The notes beneath the pieces were generated by a model. The model was not told where the DNA came from. It saw only the letters and a program-made list of their open reading frames with translations, and searched no databases. Source: Candidatus Coprenecus pullistercoris (GTDB taxonomy: Bacteria > Bacteroidota > Bacteroidia > Bacteroidales > UBA932). Taken from it: 44,581 nt of DNA. Of this stretch, positions 25,942 through 33,713 are shown piece after piece (the stretch's first letter is position 1; every line of letters begins with the position of its first letter). The stretch covers positions 1 through 44,581 of the forward strand of contig DXAT01000068.1 in NCBI GenBank assembly GCA_019116965.1, read 5' to 3'. The position numbers and the translations under genes are program-made.

Positions 25942-28179
25942 ATGAACTGCTTTAGGTTTTTTCTGATCGCCTCGGCCGCAGCTGTCTGTGCGGCAGGACT
26001 TGACGCCTCCGCCCAGGACAGGCTCACTCTCGAGGACATATTCCAGAAACACGAATATACGGCAAAAGGAGTACAGGCATTCCGCTGGGCCGAAAACGGA
26101 CACTCGTTTCTGACTCTGGAAAAGGACACTGCCACCGGCGGCCAGAACATAGTCATCAACGATATGCGCACCGGGGAGAAAACCATCTCCGTGGCAGCCG
26201 CAGACCTGATTCCCAACAGCATGGAAAAACCTTTGGAAATAAACGGCTACACATGGTCTCCAGACCACTCGATGCTGATGATCTACACCGACGCCAAGAG
26301 GGTGTGGAGAACTGACAAGCGCGGAGAATACTGGCTGTTCATACCGGCCACGGGAGAGCTTCGCAAGTTAGGCAGAGCTGATTTCGAGCCCTCATGGATG
26401 CAGTTCGCAAAGTTCTCTCCCGACGGCACTAAAATAGCCTATGTCTATAAGAACAACCTCTATGTGGAGAACATCTCCGGCGGAGCGGTCCGCCAGCTCA
26501 CATCCGACGGAGACGAGGTGATCATCAACGGTCAGTTCGACTGGGTCTACGAGGAGGAGCTGCATGTACAGGACGGCTGGAGATGGAGTCCTGACAGCCG
26601 CAGCATAGCCTACTGGCAGTTCGACACAGAAGGCACCGGCACATTCTATATGGTTGACAACATCGACTCGATATACTCGAGCATCATCCCCCTGCCCTAC
26701 CCCAAGGCCGGGACCACAAACTCCGCTGCACGCATCGGAGTAGTGGATGTGGATTCCGCCGAACCGGAGACCAGATGGATAGACATACCGGGCGACCCCA
26801 GAGAGCATTACCTGGCCCGTATGGAGTTCGTTCCGGGCACGGGTACACTTATGATACAGCAGCTCAACCGACAGCAGAGTGTCAACAGGGTATTCTACGC
26901 CGATATTCACACCATGAGCGTAGACAACTTCATGACGGACACCGACGAAGCATGGCTCGATGTATTTGACAACACGGTATGGCTCGACGGCGGAAAATAT
27001 TTCACCTGGACCAGCGAACAGGACGGCTGGCGGCATCTCTACAGAGTATCCTGCGACGGTTCGGAAAGCAAGCTGATAACCAAAGGTGACTTCGACATGA
27101 TCAGCGTTGTCCGCATCGATACCGACGGCGGCTGGGTCTATTACATCGCCTCCCCCGACAACCCGACCGGGAGATACCTCTACCGCAGCCGTCTGGACGG
27201 AAAGGGCGAGGCCCAGAGACTCACCCCGGCCGATGCTCCGGCGGGGCACCACGGCTATGTGATATCCCCCGACGCAAAATATGCGATGCACACTTTCAGC
27301 AACAGCGAAACTCCTACCATATATGAGATCATAACCCTGCCCGGACACAAGACTGTCCGCGTGCTGGAGGACAACCATGAGCTGGCGGAGAAATTCGCAG
27401 CCGTAAATCCGGCCCCCATGGAGTTCTTCAAAGTGGACATAGGAGACATTGTCCTGGACGGATGGATGATCAAGCCGCCCCACTTCGATTCCACGGCCAA
27501 ATACCCCGTCATCTTCTATATATACGGCGAGCCGGCCAGCTCGACAGTGCAGAACGCCTGGCTCGGAGGAGAACTGTGGGGCAGATACCTTGCTCAGGAA
27601 GGCTATGTGGTCGCAAGCATCGACCTGCGCGGGGCCAAGACACCCCGCGGACGGCAGTGGCGCAAGAGCATCCACGGCAAGATAGGCATCCTGCCCATCG
27701 CTGACCACGCCGCCGCAGTGACCGAACTGCTGCAGACCCACAGCTATATGGATCCGGACCGCATCGGCATCTGGGGCTGGAGCGGAGGCGGCTCGTCCAC
27801 CGCACACCTGATGTTCAAGCATCCGGAGATATATTCCACCGGCATCGCTGTGGCCGGCGTCTATTCTCTCTACCTGTACGATACCATCTATCAGGAAAGA
27901 TACTCCGGCATACCTTCTCTCAGCCCCCAGAGCTATCATGACGGATCGGCCATCAACTTCGCATCCGGCCTTGAGGGCAACCTGCTGCTGATTCACGGCA
28001 CAGGAGACGACAATGTCCACTACCAGTGCTGCGAGATGATGGCCAACGAGCTCATCCGCCTCGGCAAGATGTTTTATATGATCACCTATCCCATGCGCTC
28101 CCACAGCATCAACGAAAGGGAAAACACCTCATATCATCTGTACAGCTCGATGTTTAAATTCTGGCAGGAAAATCTATAG
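25942..28179 (+). CDS. Dipeptidyl peptidase IV (S9B prolyl oligopeptidase family)
   Basis: 745 residues from the ATG at 25942; the longer frame from 25888 would start inside the promoter. A signal peptide (hydrophobic, cleavage near DASAQ) sends it to the periplasm. The N-terminal beta-propeller carries the double-Glu motif DWVYEEE (Glu204 and Glu205), which anchors the substrate's free N-terminus. The C-terminal alpha/beta hydrolase domain has catalytic Ser614 in GWSGGGSS, Asp689 in HGTGDDNVH and His721 in RSHSINE. It releases X-Pro and X-Ala dipeptides from peptides. GWSGGG replaces the commoner GWSYGG, so a Tyr near the nucleophile is a Gly here. A small PAS-like gene follows after 4 bp. 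Confidence 0.92.
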   Translation: MNCFRFFLIASAAAVCAAGLDASAQDRLTLEDIFQKHEYTAKGVQAFRWAENGHSFLTLEKDTATGGQNIVINDMRTGEKTISVAAADLIPNSMEKPLEINGYTWSPDHSMLMIYTDAKRVWRTDKRGEYWLFIPATGELRKLGRADFEPSWMQFAKFSPDGTKIAYVYKNNLYVENISGGAVRQLTSDGDEVIINGQFDWVYEEELHVQDGWRWSPDSRSIAYWQFDTEGTGTFYMVDNIDSIYSSIIPLPYPKAGTTNSAARIGVVDVDSAEPETRWIDIPGDPREHYLARMEFVPGTGTLMIQQLNRQQSVNRVFYADIHTMSVDNFMTDTDEAWLDVFDNTVWLDGGKYFTWTSEQDGWRHLYRVSCDGSESKLITKGDFDMISVVRIDTDGGWVYYIASPDNPTGRYLYRSRLDGKGEAQRLTPADAPAGHHGYVISPDAKYAMHTFSNSETPTIYEIITLPGHKTVRVLEDNHELAEKFAAVNPAPMEFFKVDIGDIVLDGWMIKPPHFDSTAKYPVIFYIYGEPASSTVQNAWLGGELWGRYLAQEGYVVASIDLRGAKTPRGRQWRKSIHGKIGILPIADHAAAVTELLQTHSYMDPDRIGIWGWSGGGSSTAHLMFKHPEIYSTGIAVAGVYSLYLYDTIYQERYSGIPSLSPQSYHDGSAINFASGLEGNLLLIHGTGDDNVHYQCCEMMANELIRLGKMFYMITYPMRSHSINERENTSYHLYSSMFKFWQENL

Positions 28180-28183
28180 CACC

Positions 28184-28513
28184 ATGGAAACGATTGAGGA
28201 CTTTTTCAAGGGCACCGGCTGCGCGGTCACAGTGTGCGATACTGAGTGCAACATCGTCTATCAGAACGACAGGTCAGTAGCAGTAAACGGCGACATGAGG
28301 GGCCGCAATATGATGCCGTGCCACAATGAGCGCTCGCAGAGCATTATCCGAAGCATTCTCACAGAAGGCATCTCCAATTCCTACACCATCAGCAAAAAAG
28401 GACAGCGCAAGCTCATCCACCAGACACCATGGCTCCATGACGGAAGGATAGCCGGCATCATCGAACTCTCCATCGTCATCCCGGAACAGATGCCCCACTA
28501 CAACCGCGGATAA
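28184..28513 (+). CDS. Small PAS-like domain protein
   Basis: 109 residues, no signal peptide or membrane span. It resembles a single PAS module: a start of the type VTVCDTECNIVYQNDRSV, an internal MMPCHNERSQSIIRSIL and a final strand pair around HQTPWLHDGRIAGIIELSI. Cys-containing stretches might bind a cofactor, but this is unproven. It has no output domain, so it would need a partner. It follows the dipeptidyl peptidase IV gene by 4 bp and is likely co-transcribed. The link between a periplasmic peptidase and a cytoplasmic sensor module is unexplained. Confidence 0.7.
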   Translation: METIEDFFKGTGCAVTVCDTECNIVYQNDRSVAVNGDMRGRNMMPCHNERSQSIIRSILTEGISNSYTISKKGQRKLIHQTPWLHDGRIAGIIELSIVIPEQMPHYNRG

Positions 28514-28515
28514 CA

Positions 28516-28551
28516 AATAGCGTGAAAGCGGAGAATAGCGTGAAAGCGGAG
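28516..28551. repeat. Perfect tandem duplication of an 18-bp unit
   Basis: The unit AATAGCGTGAAAGCGGAG occurs at 28516-28533 and again directly at 28534-28551. It sits between the PAS-like gene stop and the hairpin after tRNA-Pro(CGG). No further copies are seen nearby. Confidence 0.9.
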
Positions 28552-28552
28552 C

Positions 28553-28611
28553 GTCACCTCTTCCACGACAAAAGGGCACCCGAAGATGCCCTTTTGTCGG
28601 GAAGAGGTGAC
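28553..28611. repeat. 25-bp inverted repeat reaching into the tRNA-Pro(CGG) 3' end
   Basis: The left arm 28553-28578 and right arm 28587-28611 pair over 25 bp with one bulged A at 28565 and an 8-nt loop. The right arm includes the last 15 bases of the tRNA gene (28597-28611), so the downstream side carries an inverted copy of the tRNA acceptor and T-arm sequence. The inner 11 bp is the terminator-like hairpin. Confidence 0.85.
28568..28597 (-). terminator. Terminator-like hairpin after tRNA-Pro(CGG)
   Basis: Inner stem of 11 bp (28568-28578 with 28587-28597), loop of 8 nt, with a TTTTGT run on the 3' side when read on the minus strand. It may end the tRNA transcript and, being near-symmetric, also the plus-strand peptidase/PAS transcript. 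Confidence 0.65.
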
Positions 28612-28670
28612 TCGAACACCCGACCTCTGCGTCCCGAACGCAGCGCGCTAGCCAACTGCGCCACTTCCCG
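28597..28670 (-). tRNA. tRNA-Pro (anticodon CGG)
   Basis: 74 nt folding as a full cloverleaf: acceptor CGGGAAG with CTTCCCG, D stem GCGC/GCGC, anticodon stem CTGCG/CGCAG with loop TTCGGGA, T stem GGGTG/CACCT with loop TTCGAGT. The anticodon is CGG (28634-28636), reading CCG. Proline identity elements are present: C1-G72, discriminator A73, G35 and G36, and a G15-C48 pair. CCA is not encoded. It is the second tRNA of a two-gene unit. Confidence 0.95.
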
Positions 28671-28688
28671 AAACTATGTATATATCTC

Positions 28689-28726
28689 ACAAAAAGAGGC
28701 CTCCGTTTTCGGGAGACCTCTTTTGT
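28689..28726 (-). terminator. Hairpin between the two tRNA-Pro genes
   Basis: Read on the minus strand, a stem of about 15 bp with one bulge and one G-U pair closes a 7-nt loop and ends in CCTCTTTTTGT. It starts directly at the 3' end of tRNA-Pro(AGG). It could be a terminator, leaving tRNA-Pro(CGG) to partial read-through, or a processing signal. Confidence 0.6.
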
Positions 28727-28799
28727 CGGGATGAGACGACTCGAACGTCCGACCCCCACGTCCCTAACGTGGTGCGCTAACCAACTGCGCCACATCCCG
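28726..28799 (-). tRNA. tRNA-Pro (anticodon AGG)
   Basis: 74-nt cloverleaf with acceptor CGGGATG/CATCCCG, D stem GCGC/GCGC, anticodon stem CCACG/CGTGG, loop TTAGGGA and T stem GGACG/CGTCT. The anticodon is AGG (28763-28765), reading CCT and, if A34 becomes inosine, CCC and CCA. The proline identity set (C1-G72, A73, G35, G36, G15-C48) is intact and the body is close to that of its neighbour. A34 in a proline tRNA is unusual for bacteria, which normally use GGG. Confidence 0.93.
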
Positions 28800-28809
28800 A
28801 ATCGGACCG

Positions 28810-28839
28810 CAAAGATAGCAATATTTTCTTATCACCAAA
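28810..28839 (-). promoter_or_regulatory. Promoter of the tRNA-Pro pair
   Basis: On the minus strand, TTTG (28836-28839) and TATCTTTG (28810-28817) are separated by 18 nt, close to the Bacteroidota -33/-7 layout. The -7 element is 10 nt before the first base of tRNA-Pro(AGG), giving almost no leader. Confidence 0.65.
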
Positions 28840-28862
28840 TTTTTTAACAAAAAAATATTGCT
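28817..28862. repeat. 11-bp perfect inverted repeat spanning the tRNA promoter
   Basis: AGCAATATTTT (28817-28827) and its exact reverse complement (28852-28862) flank 24 nt that contain the -33 element. It lies between the S46 peptidase stop and the tRNA promoter. It could be a weak terminator of the S46 operon, since a T-run follows the first arm on the minus strand, or a protein-binding site. Confidence 0.6.
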
Positions 28863-28878
28863 CTTTACGGCTGAAATG

Positions 28879-30972
28879 CTATTCCGTCTCGATAGTCATC
28901 TCGTCAATAAGGTGGGATGCACCGCCTATCTTGTCGATGACAAAGAGGACATAGCGGATGTCAAGGCAAATATTGCGGCAGAAATCCGGATCAAACTCGA
29001 TGTCGCTCATCGTACCTTCCCATACGCGGTCGAAATTGACGCCTATCAAGCGACCTTTGCCGTCGATGACGGGACTGCCGGAGTTGCCGCCCGAAGTATG
29101 GTTAGTGGCAATGAAGCAGACAGGCACGGAGCCGTCCTCTCCCCAGCGGCCGTAGTCACCTGTGGCCACCACATCGCGGAAACGCTGTGGAATATTGTAA
29201 TCGAATATCTCCGGATTGTCCTTTTCCATGATACCGTCTATGGTTGAGAACGGCAGGTAATATATGCCGTCCGAAGGAGCATAGCCCTTGATATGACCGT
29301 ATGCGACACGGAGAGTCAGGTTGGCATCAGGATAGAAGGCCCTGTCCGGCTCGAACTCCATCTGACCGCGCATATAATCACGGTAGAGCAGGTTTATCTC
29401 CCTGCTCAGCCTTATGGCCTCAGGATACAACTCGTTATCCACCCAGGACTTCATCTCGCGTCCGAACTCGGCGGCCGGATCATCATACAGGGCATCCATG
29501 TCCTCAGAGCCGAGGGCGTAGACAAACTCCCTGTCAGTAAACGCGGAGTGCGCGAACAAATCATCGGCCCATGCCTCCACACTGCCGTAAACAGCAATCG
29601 TGCTGTCTAAATATCCCGGGCGGAAACCGTCGGGCAGATTGTCATTGAATGCGTTCATGACAGCTATGAATGATTCCTTGTCTATGGGAAGACAGTAGTC
29701 CTTGAAGAATGCGGCAACCTCTGCGTTAAGCGAGGAATCTGTTCCTTTCTCCGCCAAAGAAAGCACCTTACCGGCAAACTTGACTATCTCCACCGTATTC
29801 GGAGCCTCATAATAATAATCCAGAGCGAACAAATACGGTTCCAGCAGGCCGTATAATGAATCCATGGCCGGCAGTACTCCCTCATACTCCGTTCCAGCAG
29901 CCCACTCATTGAAACGGGCCTCATAAGCCTGCTTCCTCGCAACGGTACCCAGGCGGTTGATGCCGCGCATCTCACCCTGCCACTTCTTCCATGCATTGGC
30001 TACAGTTGCATTCTTGGCCGAATACTGAATCCTGACAGCCTGGTCGGCATCCATATAGCGCCTTTGAATATCCAGGCGCATGGTTCTGAGTGCGATCTTG
30101 TGAGGATTGGACAGTTCGGAGATATAGCGGACTCCGTCCGACATGATGTATTCCCTGGTAGTGCCGGGGAATCCGTAGACAAATGTAAAGTCACCCTCCT
30201 CTACACCTCCGGCGGCTATGTGGAAATAGCGCTTCGGAGTATACGGCACATTGTCCTCGGAATAAGGGGCGGGATTGTTGTCCTTGTCGGCATAGATGCG
30301 GAATATCGAGAAGTCACCTGTATGGCGGGGCCACATCCAGTTGTCGGTATCTCCGCCGAATTTACCTATGGACGAGGGCGGAGCGCCTACCAGACGCACA
30401 TCCGAATATACCCTGTAGACGAACATATAATACTTGTTGCCGTAATACATGGACTCCACTGATGCCCTGAGTCCGTTTCCGGATGCAGTCGCGTCCTCTA
30501 TCAGCTTAGCGGAGTTGCTCTTGACCACAGAGTCCCTCTGGGCCTCGGTCATGCCGCCGGTATAGCCTGCCAAGACAGCATCAGTCACATCTTCCATACG
30601 GTCAAGAAAGCTGACCGTCAATCCCGGATTGGGAAGTTCCTCTTCGCGGGTCATGGCCCAGAAACCGTCACGCAGATAATCGTGCTCGACAGAACTGTGC
30701 TTCTGTATCTGGTCATAACCGCAATGATGATTGGTCAGAAGAAGTCCCTCGGAAGATATCAGTTCTCCGGTGCAGCCGCGTCCGAAAAGCACGACTGCAT
30801 CCTTCAGGGAAGCCTGGTTGATACTGTAGATATCCTCGGCTGTAAGCTCGAATCCCTTGGCCTGCATATCCCCTATCCTCTCGGAGATAAGGGACGGAAG
30901 CCACATTCCCTCATCAGCGACGGCAAGGCCGCAGATGAGGGAAAGTGCAAAAATAGAAATGTATCTCTTCAT
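28879..30972 (-). CDS. S46 family dipeptidyl peptidase, DPP11-like
   Basis: 697 residues with a signal peptide (cleavage near VAD). S46 enzymes are periplasmic serine dipeptidyl peptidases. Catalytic His83 is in TNHHCGY and Ser631 in GGNSGSP; the fold is chymotrypsin-like with a helical lid. Eighteen residues after the Ser, in NFDRVWEG, Arg649 falls where Porphyromonas DPP11 has its Arg that selects Asp or Glu at P1; DPP7 has Gly there. This points to release of X-Asp and X-Glu dipeptides. It lies 5 bp after the acyl-CoA dehydrogenase gene and appears to be the last gene of the Nfn-Etf block. The specificity call rests on one residue. Confidence 0.88.
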   Translation of the reverse strand: MKRYISIFALSLICGLAVADEGMWLPSLISERIGDMQAKGFELTAEDIYSINQASLKDAVVLFGRGCTGELISSEGLLLTNHHCGYDQIQKHSSVEHDYLRDGFWAMTREEELPNPGLTVSFLDRMEDVTDAVLAGYTGGMTEAQRDSVVKSNSAKLIEDATASGNGLRASVESMYYGNKYYMFVYRVYSDVRLVGAPPSSIGKFGGDTDNWMWPRHTGDFSIFRIYADKDNNPAPYSEDNVPYTPKRYFHIAAGGVEEGDFTFVYGFPGTTREYIMSDGVRYISELSNPHKIALRTMRLDIQRRYMDADQAVRIQYSAKNATVANAWKKWQGEMRGINRLGTVARKQAYEARFNEWAAGTEYEGVLPAMDSLYGLLEPYLFALDYYYEAPNTVEIVKFAGKVLSLAEKGTDSSLNAEVAAFFKDYCLPIDKESFIAVMNAFNDNLPDGFRPGYLDSTIAVYGSVEAWADDLFAHSAFTDREFVYALGSEDMDALYDDPAAEFGREMKSWVDNELYPEAIRLSREINLLYRDYMRGQMEFEPDRAFYPDANLTLRVAYGHIKGYAPSDGIYYLPFSTIDGIMEKDNPEIFDYNIPQRFRDVVATGDYGRWGEDGSVPVCFIATNHTSGGNSGSPVIDGKGRLIGVNFDRVWEGTMSDIEFDPDFCRNICLDIRYVLFVIDKIGGASHLIDEMTIETE

Positions 30973-30977
30973 ATCTG

Positions 30978-32675
30978 TTACTGGAAGTCAGCTATGTCCT
31001 CCTCGGTAAAATTGGCAATGTAGTCATACCTCTCCTGGTTCCAGGCCTTGGCCTTACCCACAAACACACGGGCCGACTTGGCAAAATCTCCGCATCTGCC
31101 TGCGTCCAGCACAAGCAGCCAGCCCATGATGATGTGTCCGGCCATCTCCACCAGGCGACGGGCATGGAAATCCACATAGTCATTGTCATGACCCTGTACA
31201 AGAGCACATGCCTTCTCATACTGCTGAGCCATCTCGACCAACGATTTCCTGAGCGTAGAGAACTCAGGAGCGACCTCCTCCGCCTCATACTCGCGTATCT
31301 TGGCCAGATAAGCGCCGGTAGTCACATAGCGTATGGCGGCCACTGTCTGCAACTGAGATGTTCCCTCGTAGATAGTGGTGATCCTGGCGTCACGGTAGAT
31401 ACGCTCCACAGGATATTCCTTCATGTAACCGGAACCGCCGTGAATCTGAATCGCATCGTAGGCGTTCTGGTTACAGTACTCGCTGGACATCATCTTGAGC
31501 ACGGGAGTGAACATATCGGCATAACGCTGATACTTCTTCATCTCCTGACGCTCCTCAGGAGTCAGCTTGCGGGTCTCTGCGATAAAGCCGTAAGACTTGT
31601 AGATATCCACGAAACGGGTAGTCTCGTAAAGAATGGCGCGGGATGCCTGGAGCTTGGCCTTCATCACGGCCAGCATCTCATACACAGCCGGGAACTCTAT
31701 GATAGCCTTTCCGAACTGACGGCGCTCGCAGGCGTATTTGTAAGCCTCACGGTAAGCGGCCTCGGATATACCGGTAGACTGTGCTCCGACACCGAGACGG
31801 GCACCGTTCATCAGCGACATCACATATTTGATAAGACCCATGCGGCGTTCGCCGATAAGTTTGGCAGGAGCATTCTTGAACACCAGCTCGCAGGTAGGAG
31901 AGCCTTTGATACCCAGCTTGTTCTCTATCCTGCGGACTGTGACTCCGCCCCATTTCTGGTCGTGTACGAAGTAGGACAGACCGCGGCCGTCGCGGGTTCC
32001 TTCCTCGGAACGGGCCAGAACGAGCTTGATCTGGGCGTCACCGTTGGTGATGAACCTCTTCACACCGTTGGGCATCCACATGCCTTTCTCCTCGCACCAC
32101 TCAGCCTTGAGCATGGCGGCCTGAAGGTCCGATCCGGCGTCAGGCTCTGTCAGGTCCATGGAGCAGGTATCACCCTGGGGGATGCGAGGCAGGAACTCGG
32201 CCTTGATCTCTTCTGAAGCGAACTCGTGGATGGTCTCGGCACAGTCCTGAAGGCCCCAGATATTGGCGAAACCGGCATCGGCACGGGACACCAGTTCCTC
32301 TGCCATCACATAGGGGACGAGGGAGAAGTTGAGACCGCCGTACTGACGGGGAAGCGACATACCGTACATCCCTGCCTGTGTCAGCACTCTCTGGTTTTCT
32401 GCGGTACCTGCGGCATATGTCACCCTGCCGTTCTCACAGACAGGACCGTCATGGTCCACCTGCTCGGCATTGGCGGCTATGGTGTCGGCACATATCTCCC
32501 CCATCACCTCCATCACTTTGTCATATGAGTCGATGGCGTCCTCCACATTGCAGGGAGCGTAGTCATAGACTCCGCTGTCCTTGAAATCCTGTTCTTTCAG
32601 TTCCACAATCTTCTTCATCAAAGGATGAGAGAGCTGGAACTTCAAATCACTGTTATCTGTATAAAAATTTGCCAT
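30978..32675 (-). CDS. Acyl-CoA dehydrogenase (long form, 565 residues)
   Basis: 565 residues, longer than the usual 380, with a C-terminal acyl-CoA dehydrogenase extension of about 120 residues. Visible are the FAD/substrate loop MDLTEPDAGSDLQAAM, KRFITNGDA, ERRQFGKAI, GGSGYMKEYPVERIYRDARI and the catalytic Glu in TIYEGTSQLQ. It oxidises acyl-CoA to enoyl-CoA or, run in reverse, reduces an enoyl-CoA. The adjacent etfA and etfB supply its electron partner, 6 bp upstream. Substrate chain length is not readable. Such sets in anaerobes may reduce crotonyl- or acryloyl-CoA during amino-acid fermentation. Confidence 0.92.
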   Translation of the reverse strand: MANFYTDNSDLKFQLSHPLMKKIVELKEQDFKDSGVYDYAPCNVEDAIDSYDKVMEVMGEICADTIAANAEQVDHDGPVCENGRVTYAAGTAENQRVLTQAGMYGMSLPRQYGGLNFSLVPYVMAEELVSRADAGFANIWGLQDCAETIHEFASEEIKAEFLPRIPQGDTCSMDLTEPDAGSDLQAAMLKAEWCEEKGMWMPNGVKRFITNGDAQIKLVLARSEEGTRDGRGLSYFVHDQKWGGVTVRRIENKLGIKGSPTCELVFKNAPAKLIGERRMGLIKYVMSLMNGARLGVGAQSTGISEAAYREAYKYACERRQFGKAIIEFPAVYEMLAVMKAKLQASRAILYETTRFVDIYKSYGFIAETRKLTPEERQEMKKYQRYADMFTPVLKMMSSEYCNQNAYDAIQIHGGSGYMKEYPVERIYRDARITTIYEGTSQLQTVAAIRYVTTGAYLAKIREYEAEEVAPEFSTLRKSLVEMAQQYEKACALVQGHDNDYVDFHARRLVEMAGHIIMGWLLVLDAGRCGDFAKSARVFVGKAKAWNQERYDYIANFTEEDIADFQ

Positions 32676-32681
32676 GACTTC

Positions 32682-33695
32682 TTATTTGCTGTTTTGTTTG
32701 TAGAACTTGATGAGTTTGGGAATCACCACATTGAGGTCACCTACTATGGCATAGTCGGCTATCTTGTGGATAGGCGCCTCCGGGTCGCTGTTGATGGAAA
32801 TAATCATCGAGGACTGGTCCATGCCGGCGGTATGCTGAATCTGGCCGGATATTCCGCAGGAGATAAAGAGCTTGGGACGTACCGTCACACCTGTCTGGCC
32901 TATCTGGCGGGCATGATCCGCAAAACCTGCGTCCACTGCGGCGCGGGATGCTCCGACCTCGCCTCCAAGAGTCTTGGCCAGCTCGAATATCAAGTCGAAA
33001 TTCTCCTTGCTTCCTACTCCGAAACCGCCTGCCACGATTATCTGAGCACCTTTTATATCAATCTTTTTCTCCTCTATCTCACGGGCGACAATCTCCACAG
33101 TCAGGTCGCTGTCCTTGAGAATTGACTTGACATCTATCTCAGAGATGCTGCCTGCGACAGGAGAGGCCAGGGCCGACTTCTTCATCACGCCCTCTCGAAC
33201 AGTGGCCATCTGAGGTCTGTGCTCGGGATTGACGATAGTGGCGATAATGTTGCCTCCGAACGCAGGACGGATCTGATAAAGAAGATTGGTGTATTGCTTC
33301 TCCTTGTCCTGATGGTCGCCTATCTCCAATGCGGTGCAGTCTGCGGTAAGACCGCTGTGCAGGGCGCTGGACACCCTCGGTGCCAGGTCACGGCCTACGG
33401 AAGTGGCTCCGAAAAGGGCTATCTGAGGCTTTTCCCTGCGGAAAAGGTCTATTGTTATGGCAGCATAGGGCAATGTACGGAAATACTCCAGCCTCGGGTC
33501 ATCCGCAAGATGAACCACCGATGCTCCATAGGCATAAAGTTCTCCGGCGAGAGCCTTCACATTATGTCCGATCAACAGGGCCTCGACACTACATGAGAGT
33601 TTCGCAGCCAGGTCACGGGCTTTGGTCATCAGCTCAAGACTCACATCACAGAGATGTCCGCCGTCCGTCTCGCAGTAAACTATAATATTGTTCAT
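32682..33695 (-). CDS. etfA: Electron transfer flavoprotein subunit alpha
   Basis: 337 residues. The N-terminal ETF domain is followed by the C-terminal FAD-binding domain with GGFGVGSKENFDLI, VGASRAAVDAGF, QIGQTGVTV and ISCGISGQIQHTAGM. It forms the FAD-bearing heterodimer with EtfB that accepts electrons from or donates them to the acyl-CoA dehydrogenase. The gene starts 18 bp after etfB ends, and a clear AAAGGAGG lies 9 nt before the start, uncommon in Bacteroidota. Confidence 0.94.
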   Translation of the reverse strand: MNNIIVYCETDGGHLCDVSLELMTKARDLAAKLSCSVEALLIGHNVKALAGELYAYGASVVHLADDPRLEYFRTLPYAAITIDLFRREKPQIALFGATSVGRDLAPRVSSALHSGLTADCTALEIGDHQDKEKQYTNLLYQIRPAFGGNIIATIVNPEHRPQMATVREGVMKKSALASPVAGSISEIDVKSILKDSDLTVEIVAREIEEKKIDIKGAQIIVAGGFGVGSKENFDLIFELAKTLGGEVGASRAAVDAGFADHARQIGQTGVTVRPKLFISCGISGQIQHTAGMDQSSMIISINSDPEAPIHKIADYAIVGDLNVVIPKLIKFYKQNSK

Positions 33696-33713
33696 GATTC
33701 TTTTCCTCCTTTA

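Noticed and set aside
26392-28104. 570-codon open frame opposite the dipeptidyl peptidase IV gene
   Set aside because: Antisense shadow of a gene with a complete catalytic triad; no signal or domain of its own.
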